In this document: piece after piece, positions 1-4,970 of the stretch | Numbering within the stretch: position 1 is the first letter of the stretch | How the letters are laid out: each line of letters starts with the position of its first letter | DNA from: an uncultured Planctomycetia bacterium | GTDB taxonomy: Bacteria > Planctomycetota > UBA1135 > GCA-002686595 | Direction: 5' to 3' | Assembly: GCA_937952135.1 (NCBI GenBank) | Contig: CALFYL010000062.1 | Span: 1-9,419 of the forward strand | DNA length: 9,419 bases | Position numbers and translations under genes: made by a program | The notes under the pieces: model-generated | The model's input: the letters and a program-made list of their open reading frames with translations, nothing else | What the model was told of the DNA's origin: nothing | Database searches by the model: none

Positions 1-254
1 GTTCCGCCCTCGATGGGGTAGATGCGCGCGCCGCCGAGCACGGCCTTCAAATGCTCGACGCCGTTCGAGGCGCGCACCTGCACTCCGCGGTCGATGGTGA
101 TCCACTCGAGCGAGTCACTCGCTTCGTCGATGCGCAGCGCCGCCTGCGTCTCGAGAGCCACCGTCGCCGGTGGTTCGGACTCGAGGAGGATGCACGCGGA
201 GAGAGAAAGCGTTGCGCCGAGCGCGAGCGCCACAAGGTCGGTGCGGATCTTCAT
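1..254 (-). CDS. Predicted lipoprotein, N-terminal part (runs off left edge)
   Basis: The visible 84 codons start with ATG at 254 and stay open to the window edge, so the C-terminus is missing. The N-terminus is a lipoprotein signal: charged MKIR, a hydrophobic stretch (residues 7-19), then lipobox LSAC with the lipidated cysteine at residue 21. Residue 22 is Ile, not Asp, so by the E. coli sorting rule it would go to the outer membrane. The following part (about 25-84) is soluble-looking and rich in acidic residues and beta-type segments such as LEWITIDRGVQV. No family was recognised. It lies 26 bp downstream of the GT2 gene on the same strand, suggesting co-transcription, yet a TAGACT hexamer at 265-270 could be its own -10 element. 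No Shine-Dalgarno site is visible. The lipoprotein call is firm; the function is unknown. Confidence 0.8.
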   Translation of the reverse strand, partial: MKIRTDLVALALGATLSLSACILLESEPPATVALETQAALRIDEASDSLEWITIDRGVQVRASNGVEHLKAVLGGARIYPIEGG

Positions 255-264
255 GGCGCCCGCG

Positions 265-270
265 AGTCTA
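265..270 (-). promoter_or_regulatory. Possible -10 hexamer TAGACT before the lipoprotein gene
   Basis: Read on the minus strand this is TAGACT, ending 10 nt before the ATG at 254. The same hexamer is the proposed -10 upstream of the glutamine synthetase gene (3249-3254). No convincing -35 is visible; upstream sequence is the end of the GT2 gene. It would allow a very short leader. This is inference from one hexamer and its placement. Confidence 0.3.
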
Positions 271-280
271 CTTCTCTAGT

Positions 281-1081
281 TCACTCGCGCACGAGCCCCG
301 CCGCGCAGCGCACGCGCGTCGAGCGCTCTTCTTCGGCCACGCGCGCCCCGATCGCCTCCGAGTTCGGCCGCTCGTGGTGGTGCAGGTGGTAGACGATCGC
401 GCGGTTGATCAGCGCGACGTAGCGCCAGCCGCCGCGCGCGAGCCGCAGGTCGAGGTCCTTGTCCCCGCGCCGGCCGGGCCAAGCCTCGTCGTAGCCGTTG
501 ACACCCTCGAACGCGCGCCGCGCGAGGGAGAAATTCACGCCCATCAGCTTGCGCGGCCGCGGGTGCAGCGCGCGCGCGAGCGGCGCCGGCAAGCGCAGGC
601 CGAGCGCGACGCGCTCGTTGTCGCCGAACAGGCCGTTCCACAGCACCGGGCCGAACGGGCGCTCGAGTTCGCCGCTCCGCAGCATCGCGAGGTCGACGCG
701 CTTCGAGAACTCGGGGCCGAGCTTCACGCGCCGGCCGCACAACACCTCGCCGTAGCGCGCGAACTCCAGGTGGTCCGCGATCCAATGTCGATGGGGGATC
801 GAGTCGCCGTCGAGGAACAGGAGCCACTCGCCTTGCGAGCGCCGCACGGCTTCGTTCGACACGGCCCACTTGCGAAAGCCCTGGTCCGCGTGCCAAACGC
901 GCTCGAAGCGGCAACCCGCGGGCGGCGCGAAGCTCTCGACGACGCGCGTCGTCGCCTCGCCCGAACCGTCGTCGGCGATCAGGATCTCGTCCGGGGCGCG
1001 CGACTGCCGCTTCAGCCCTTCGAGCACGAGCGCGAGGCGGTCGGGCTCGTTGTAGGTCGCGACGATGACGCTGGTCTTCAT
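281..1081 (-). CDS. GT2-family glycosyltransferase (two-part, with 7C-type C-terminal region)
   Basis: The 266-residue protein has a GT-A fold of family GT2: MKTSVIVATYNEP at the N-terminus, ADDGS at 36-40, and the metal/nucleotide-binding DGD at 91-93 within LLFLDGDSIPH. The stretch WHADQGFRKW (63-72), before the DGD, is typical of the subgroup that carries a galactosyltransferase-type C-terminal region. That region is visible as GVNFSLARRAFEGVNGYDE (181-199) followed by the acidic GDKDLDL (206-212), where the catalytic base is expected. A His-rich HLHHHER (232-238) follows. There are no membrane segments, so it probably acts at the cytoplasmic membrane face, transferring a sugar from an activated donor onto a lipid-linked or LPS-like acceptor. 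Donor and acceptor cannot be told. It sits 61 bp downstream of the GT4 gene and 26 bp upstream of the lipoprotein, consistent with one operon. The ATG at 1081 gives the canonical family N-terminus; no Shine-Dalgarno site is seen. Confidence 0.9.
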   Translation of the reverse strand: MKTSVIVATYNEPDRLALVLEGLKRQSRAPDEILIADDGSGEATTRVVESFAPPAGCRFERVWHADQGFRKWAVSNEAVRRSQGEWLLFLDGDSIPHRHWIADHLEFARYGEVLCGRRVKLGPEFSKRVDLAMLRSGELERPFGPVLWNGLFGDNERVALGLRLPAPLARALHPRPRKLMGVNFSLARRAFEGVNGYDEAWPGRRGDKDLDLRLARGGWRYVALINRAIVYHLHHHERPNSEAIGARVAEEERSTRVRCAAGLVRE

Positions 1082-1124
1082 GTCCGACGTGCGCCTGCGC
1101 GCGCTGTGGGAGGTGCGGAGGATA

Positions 1125-1139
1125 TCGGCGCTGCGCCGA
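1125..1139 (-). terminator. Small GC hairpin between the GT4 and GT2 genes
   Basis: TCGGCG / CGCCGA form a perfect 6-bp inverted repeat with a 3-nt loop (1131-1133), beginning 3 nt after the GT4 stop codon on the minus strand. There is no T-run behind it, so it is not a textbook intrinsic terminator. It could reduce read-through or stabilise the upstream transcript end. Such short GC repeats are also common by chance in this composition. Confidence 0.25.
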
Positions 1140-1142
1140 GCA

Positions 1143-2303
1143 TCAAGGCGCGCCGCGCGATCCCGCAGCGAGCCGGTCGTAGACGCGTTCGAGCTCGGCG
1201 ATCTGGCGCGCCAGCGAGTAATTCGCTTCGACGTGCGCGCGGCCGGCGCGGCCCCATGCGCGCCAATTCTGCGGCGAACGTGCGGCTTCGAGCAACGCCG
1301 CGGCGCCGCCCTCGACGTCGTTCTCCTCGAACAAGAGGCCGCTCACGCCATGCGGCGACACTTCGGGGATGTCGCAGTGTTTCGAGGCCACGATCGGAAT
1401 CCCTGTGGCCGACATGTCGATCAGAGTCACGGGCGCGCCGCCCTCCGCGTCGCCGTCGGAGGCGTGCAGGCTCGGCGCGAGAAAGATGTGATAGCTCTCG
1501 AGCGACTTCCGCCATTCCGCATAGGGCAGCGGCGGCGGGAAGTCGACGACGGCGCCGAGGTCGAGTTCCTTCACGACAGCGTGAAGCCGCGCGAGCAGCG
1601 CGAGCTCGTCGTCGCTCTTCGCGATCACCATCACGGACAGTCGCAAGCTCGGCATCTCGCGGCGCGCGGCGGCGAGGATGCGCAGCGCGAGCTCGTGGCC
1701 CTTCTTCTCGACCGCGCGGCCGCAGATCAGCACCTTCACGATCCCGTCCACGGGTGCGACGCGTTCCGCGAAGTTCACGGCGGACACGTCGACGCCCAGG
1801 TGCTGCACGAGGATCTTGCTCGCGGGGCAGCCGAGGGATTCGACCTTTGCACGCATCGCGCCGCCTTCGACGAGGAACAAGTCGCCCGCGCGCCAGAGCG
1901 CTTCATAGCGCGTGCGCCATTTAGGCGAGCGCGAGCTGCGCCAGATGTCCGCGCCGTAGAACGAACTGACGTGCGGCAGGCCCGTGGCGCGCGCGAGCGC
2001 GATGTCTTGCCACCCTTTGCCGGCGAAGTGCGAGTGCAGCACGCGCGCGTTCTCGCGTTTCGCGACGCGCTCCATGAAGGGGAACGATCCGGTGACGGCC
2101 TTGCGCGCTTGCTCGAGCCACTGCTGCGGCGCCGGGAGGTCCGCGAGCGCGTACACGTGGTCGAAAGGGAACTGATCGACGTTCTCGCGGCGCTTGCAGA
2201 CCACGGCCGCCCGCCAGCGTTCCAGTCCGCGGATCTGCCCGTACACCCAGCTCCCCGTGCCGAACAGGAAGGGGTTCACGGAGTGCAGGACGAGCGGCTT
2301 CAT
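1143..2303 (-). CDS. GT4-family (group 1) glycosyltransferase, WcaL/AmsK-like
   Basis: This 386-residue GT-B enzyme reads as a retaining group 1 glycosyltransferase. Residues 88-120 carry VLHSHFAGKGWQD and an FYGADI-type motif (115-120) typical of the WcaL/AmsK-like exopolysaccharide enzymes. The C-terminal nucleotide-sugar domain starts near VLICGRAVEKKGHE (191-204). The donor-site signature starts EGGAPVTLIDM (287-297) and ends CDIPE (310-314). The second acidic residue of the usual E-x7-E motif appears as Asp296, one residue further along. There is no signal peptide or membrane span, so it is likely cytoplasmic or peripheral, acting in surface polysaccharide or LPS assembly. The frame stays open far upstream (to 3374), but the ATG at 2303 gives MKPLVLHSVNPFLFGTGSW, a normal family N-terminus, so that start was chosen. 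No Shine-Dalgarno site is seen; a TACCAT hexamer lies 9 nt upstream. It is the first gene of the leftward set. Confidence 0.9.
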   Translation of the reverse strand: MKPLVLHSVNPFLFGTGSWVYGQIRGLERWRAAVVCKRRENVDQFPFDHVYALADLPAPQQWLEQARKAVTGSFPFMERVAKRENARVLHSHFAGKGWQDIALARATGLPHVSSFYGADIWRSSRSPKWRTRYEALWRAGDLFLVEGGAMRAKVESLGCPASKILVQHLGVDVSAVNFAERVAPVDGIVKVLICGRAVEKKGHELALRILAAARREMPSLRLSVMVIAKSDDELALLARLHAVVKELDLGAVVDFPPPLPYAEWRKSLESYHIFLAPSLHASDGDAEGGAPVTLIDMSATGIPIVASKHCDIPEVSPHGVSGLLFEENDVEGGAAALLEAARSPQNWRAWGRAGRAHVEANYSLARQIAELERVYDRLAAGSRGAP

Positions 2304-2414
2304 TTCACGGGGATGGTAGAGGCGCGCGGCGCGAGCTTCCAACGCCCGCGCGCGCGGCTTTCCGACCGAGCACGGGCTGGACGCGGCGAGCTCGGCGCTC
2401 CACGCTGGGCGGGC
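2304..2414. promoter_or_regulatory. Divergent intergenic region between the GT4 and DUF2490-like genes
   Basis: This 111-bp gap must hold or adjoin promoters for both divergent genes, but it is very GC-rich, with a GCGCGCGCG tract near 2349-2357, and shows no convincing -35/-10 pair. The only candidate is ATGGTA at 2313-2318, which reads TACCAT on the minus strand, 9 nt before the GT4 start. On the plus strand GGGCGGG just before the ATG at 2415 is at best a weak ribosome-binding site. Confidence 0.35.
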
Positions 2415-3137
2415 ATGAACTCGAAACCGCTTGCTTGCGCGGCGCTCCGCGCCCTGAGTATCTCGTCGCTCTTGTGGTGCTCGGCGCCGCTCGTGAACGC
2501 ACAGACCCGCGACGACGGCGGCCTTTGGACGCTGTGGCTCGGCCAAGGCGATCTGGGTTCGCTGGATTCCGATTGGAAGCACGTGCGCTGGTGGCTCGAC
2601 GTGCAGGACCGGCGGCGCGACGAGGGCGAGACCTTCGACATGTTCCTCTTCCGACCCGGGCTCGGTTACGCGCTCACGCCGCGCGTCACGGCGTTCCTCG
2701 GCTACGCGCTGATCGAGAGCGATCCCGCGAACCGCGGCGCCTTCACCGAGCACCGCGCCTGGCAGCAGCTTTCCTGGAACCCGCCGGTCGAGGGCTTCAC
2801 GTTGCAGTCGCGCTCGCGGCTCGAGCAGCGCTTCGTGGAGGACGAGAGCGAAACCGGCCTGCGCTTGCGCGAGCTCGTGAAGGCGACGCTTCCGCTGAAC
2901 AACTCGAAGTCGTTCTTCGCAAGCGTCTACGACGAGGTCTTCTTCGACTTGAACGACACCGATTGGGGGCAGCGGACCGGCTTGCGCCAGAACCGCGCGT
3001 TCGTCGGGCTCGGCTGGTTCCTCGGGTCGGAGCGCAAGTTCTCGCTCGAGGTCGGCTACCTCAACCAGTGGATCGACCGGCCGGATCTCGACCGGCTGAA
3101 CCACGTGCTCTCGCTGAACCTGTTCATGAACTTCTGA
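2415..3137 (+). CDS. DUF2490-like outer-membrane beta-barrel protein
   Basis: The 240-residue product starts with a Sec-type signal peptide (about 1-29, hydrophobic core ALSISSLLW, probable cleavage after LVNA before QTRDD). The mature part matches the DUF2490 pattern as I know it: alternating beta-strand segments, FRPGLGYALTPRVTAFLGYAL in the first half, then a WQQLSW...RSRLEQRF segment, and later LRQNRAFVGLGWFL and LEVGYLNQWID. It ends in Phe (LNLFMNF), as expected for a barrel inserted by the BAM machinery. DUF2490 proteins are predicted outer-membrane proteins of unknown function, so no activity is proposed. The ATG at 2415 is chosen because it gives a proper signal peptide; the frame extends upstream only as a composition artefact. 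It is divergent from the GT4 gene and separated from the next rightward gene by 223 bp, so probably monocistronic. Confidence 0.85.
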   Translation: MNSKPLACAALRALSISSLLWCSAPLVNAQTRDDGGLWTLWLGQGDLGSLDSDWKHVRWWLDVQDRRRDEGETFDMFLFRPGLGYALTPRVTAFLGYALIESDPANRGAFTEHRAWQQLSWNPPVEGFTLQSRSRLEQRFVEDESETGLRLRELVKATLPLNNSKSFFASVYDEVFFDLNDTDWGQRTGLRQNRAFVGLGWFLGSERKFSLEVGYLNQWIDRPDLDRLNHVLSLNLFMNF

Positions 3138-3161
3138 GCACGGCCGGGCAGGGCCGGCCGG

Positions 3162-3179
3162 CCTCTCCCGTGGGGGAGG
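3162..3179 (+). terminator. Hairpin downstream of the DUF2490-like gene
   Basis: CCTCTCCC (3162-3169) pairs with GGGGGAGG (3172-3179); allowing a 4-nt CGTG loop leaves 7 pairs including one T-G wobble. It begins 24 nt after the stop codon. No T-run follows, so as an intrinsic terminator it is weak. A second candidate with a T-run lies further down at 3252-3270. Confidence 0.35.
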
Positions 3180-3226
3180 GCTGCGAAGCGTTTGCGGTGC
3201 GCGAATAAGACTAAATTCGTCGCTCC

Positions 3227-3254
3227 TTGACATAAAACTCAGGCCCGATAGACT
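3227..3254 (+). promoter_or_regulatory. Probable promoter of the glutamine synthetase gene
   Basis: A perfect -35 consensus TTGACA (3227-3232) is followed after 16 nt by TAGACT (3249-3254), four of six matches to TATAAT. It sits in an A+T-rich island (about 3202-3240) that stands out sharply in this GC-rich window. Transcription would start near 3261, leaving a leader of about 100 nt before the ATG at 3361. TTGAC, 5 nt, ACTCAGG also recalls IscR type 1 operators of Rrf2-family regulators (TTGAC, 6 nt, ACTCGGG), but the spacing is one short, so this is only a suggestion. Confidence 0.6.
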
Positions 3255-3271
3255 TCGCGGCCGAAGTTTTA
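3233..3271. repeat. 39-bp interrupted palindrome over the promoter, with a nested hairpin
   Basis: Outer arms TAAAACT (3233-3239) and AGTTTTA (3265-3271) are perfect inverted repeats. Two unpaired positions on each side are followed by inner arms GGCC (3242-3245) and GGCC (3259-3262) around a 13-nt centre. A second inverted repeat, ACTTCG (3252-3257) with CGAAGT (3262-3267) around CGGC, shares the right arm and is followed by TTT, so the two stems exclude each other. It could be an operator over the -10, a terminator of the upstream gene (6-bp stem plus T-run), or both. The symmetry is directly seen; the role is inferred. Confidence 0.5.
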
Positions 3272-3293
3272 GGCTCGAGCGCTGGCTCGCGCC

Positions 3294-3352
3294 GGTCCGC
3301 TGCACGGACCCGTCCCTCCTCCAAACGCCGCTGGGCCCCGCGCCGCGGGCCC
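3294..3352 (+). promoter_or_regulatory. Structured leader of glutamine synthetase (two hairpins)
   Basis: GGTCCG / CGGACC (3294-3299 and 3305-3310) form a 6-bp stem with loop CTGCA. GGGCCC / GGGCCC (3333-3338 and 3347-3352) form a second 6-bp all-GC stem with an 8-nt loop, ending 8 nt before the ATG at 3361. No Shine-Dalgarno sequence is visible in the last 20 nt. No known riboswitch core was recognised; in particular the conserved features of the glnA/downstream-peptide glutamine riboswitch class are not seen. Confidence 0.4.
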
Positions 3353-3360
3353 CTCCATCC

Positions 3361-4803
3361 ATGGAATCCACCACGCAATTGCGCGACTTCCTCGAGATCC
3401 CCTACGACCAATTGGAGGAGATGAACCTCGAGGCCAAGCAGCAGCGCCTCGACCGCGTCGACCCCGACAAGCTGCGCAAGGAGCGGCTGAAGTACCTCGA
3501 TGCCGAGAAGCGCATCAAGGCGGTCACCGTGTGCTTCACCGACCTCGAGGGCCGGTTGCACATGCTCGACTACGACAAGAAATTCCTGCTGCGCAGCTAC
3601 GACAACCTGACCTTCGACGGGTCGTCGATCCGCGGCTTCTCGCAGCAGTCGGAGAGCGACTTGCGCCTCGGCGTCGACTGGCCGGCGTTCTACTGGCTGC
3701 CCGCCGACGTCTTCGGGCCGGGCAAGGTGCTCGTGTTCGGCGAAGTGTTCGCGCGCGACGGCTCGATCTACGAGGGCGACATGCGCGGCCGGCTCAAGGG
3801 CTACCTGCGCGAGCTGTTCGCGAAGAAGGGCCTCACCTGCTTCGCCGCGAACGAGATCGAAGGCTTCCTGTTCAAGGGCCGCGACGCCGAGCGCCGTTTT
3901 CCCGAGACCGCGCGCTTCGAGTACTGCTCGACCGGCGGCTACTACCACTCGCTGCCGAGCGATCCGCTGCGTCAGTTCATCGACGCCGCCGCGGAAGCGC
4001 AGCGCGCGATGGGCTTCAGCAACGAGAAGGACCACCCCGAGGTCGCGCCGAGCCAGTTCGAGATGAACTTCAGCTACTCGGAGGCGCTGATCGCCTCCGA
4101 CCAGTACCAGCTCTACAAGCTGCTGTGCCGGCAGATCGCGGCCAAGATGGACATGACCGCCTCGTTCCTGCCCAAGCCGGTGGTGGGCATCAACGGCTCG
4201 GGCGCGCACACGAACATCTCGGTCGGCAAGGGCAAGACGAACTTGTTCTACGACGCGAAGGGCCAGGACGGCGTGTCGAAGCTCGCCTGGGACTTCATCG
4301 ACCGCATCCTGAACAGCGCGAGCGACCTCTGCCTCGTGCTCAACTCGAGCGTCAACGCCTACCGCCGTCTCGACCCGCACTTCGAGGCCCCGAACCAGAT
4401 CAAGGTCTCGGCCATCGACCGCGGCGCGATGATCCGCATTCCGATCGGCAACGAGAAGAGTGCGCGCATCGAAGTGCGTTCGGTCGGTCCGGACGCGAAC
4501 ATCTACCAGGCGCTCTACACGCTGTTCCGCACGGGCTTCGAAGGCCCGGCGAGCGACCCGAAGGACGAGGCGAAGCGCACGCGCACGCGCTTCCTGCCCG
4601 ACAACATCCAGGACGCGATCCGGCTCTTCAAGCAGAGCAAGTGGACCACCGACTTGTTCGGCGAGAACGTCGCGTCGAAGTTCGCCGAGTTGAAGCTGGC
4701 GAGCGCCGAGCGCTGCCCCAAAGCGCTGGGGACGATGGTCAAGGCCGCCGAAGTGCAGTTCCACCACGAGGTCACCAACCAGTACCTCTGGAACCACTTC
4801 TAG
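3361..4803 (+). CDS. glnA: Glutamine synthetase, type I
   Basis: Glutamine synthetase makes glutamine from glutamate, ammonia and ATP in the cytoplasm, normally as a dodecamer. The 480-residue length is slightly above the usual 440-470. Family signatures are in order: FDGSSIRGF (85-93, with the catalytic Asp86), metal-ligand glutamates in NEIEGFLF (164-171), HPEVAPSQFEMNF (225-237), ATP/glutamate-site NGSGAHTNIS (278-287), the flap Glu342 in HFEAPNQ (340-346), and RIPIGNEKSARIEVR (359-373) with substrate arginines. The Met of the usual NGSGMH motif is Ala282 here. The adenylylation site (YDLPPEE type) of GSI-beta enzymes is absent: the C-terminal part has RTRFLPDNIQDAI instead. Regulation by GlnE-type adenylylation is therefore unlikely. 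The first 50 residues are a charged helical extension. The ATG at 3361 is taken as start although no ribosome-binding site is seen. It has its own promoter candidate and a downstream stem-loop, so is probably monocistronic. Confidence 0.96.
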   Translation: MESTTQLRDFLEIPYDQLEEMNLEAKQQRLDRVDPDKLRKERLKYLDAEKRIKAVTVCFTDLEGRLHMLDYDKKFLLRSYDNLTFDGSSIRGFSQQSESDLRLGVDWPAFYWLPADVFGPGKVLVFGEVFARDGSIYEGDMRGRLKGYLRELFAKKGLTCFAANEIEGFLFKGRDAERRFPETARFEYCSTGGYYHSLPSDPLRQFIDAAAEAQRAMGFSNEKDHPEVAPSQFEMNFSYSEALIASDQYQLYKLLCRQIAAKMDMTASFLPKPVVGINGSGAHTNISVGKGKTNLFYDAKGQDGVSKLAWDFIDRILNSASDLCLVLNSSVNAYRRLDPHFEAPNQIKVSAIDRGAMIRIPIGNEKSARIEVRSVGPDANIYQALYTLFRTGFEGPASDPKDEAKRTRTRFLPDNIQDAIRLFKQSKWTTDLFGENVASKFAELKLASAERCPKALGTMVKAAEVQFHHEVTNQYLWNHF

Positions 4804-4823
4804 ACGCTGCGCGTTTCTCGCAC

Positions 4824-4881
4824 GGCGCGCCCCCGCGGCCCTCGCGCGACTCTCGTCGCGGCGACGGACTGCGGGGGCGCC
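4824..4881 (+). terminator. Nested stem-loop after glutamine synthetase
   Basis: CCCCCGC (4830-4836) pairs with GCGGGGG (4871-4877), and flanking GGCGC / GCGCC could extend the stem across a small bulge. Inside lies a second perfect hairpin, CGCGAC / GTCGCG (4845-4850 and 4855-4860) with a TCTC loop. It begins 20 nt after the stop codon. Only TTCTC follows, so it is not a classical intrinsic terminator, but its position fits transcript-end formation or protection. Confidence 0.45.
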
Positions 4882-4949
4882 TTCTCGGCGGTCGAGCGCC
4901 GGTGAACGCGGATCGCGCCCGCCCCTGGCCGCGGAGCGAGAGCGTCCAC

Positions 4950-4955
4950 TAAGCT
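4950..4955 (+). promoter_or_regulatory. Possible -10 hexamer TAAGCT before the first GT-C gene
   Basis: TAAGCT ends 15 nt before the ATG at 4971. No -35 match is seen 16-18 nt upstream. It follows the glutamine synthetase stem-loop, so a separate promoter is expected here. Evidence is limited to position and partial consensus. Confidence 0.3.
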
Positions 4956-4970
4956 GCGAGCGAACCGCGC

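Noticed and set aside
170..1924. 584-residue plus-strand frame over the two glycosyltransferase genes
   Set aside because: Shadow frame with Arg/Ala-rich sequence; the minus-strand frames give clear GT2 and GT4 motifs.
3138..3360. Glutamine riboswitch before glutamine synthetase
   Set aside because: The conserved core of the known glnA/downstream-peptide RNA class is not found; only generic hairpins are present.
2304..3374. N-terminal extension of the GT4 gene up to 3374
   Set aside because: It would cover the whole DUF2490-like gene on the other strand, and the family N-terminus begins at the ATG at 2303.
3531..4952. 473-residue alternate-frame reading inside glutamine synthetase
   Set aside because: Same-strand shifted frame with Arg/Pro/Leu-rich sequence and no independent support.
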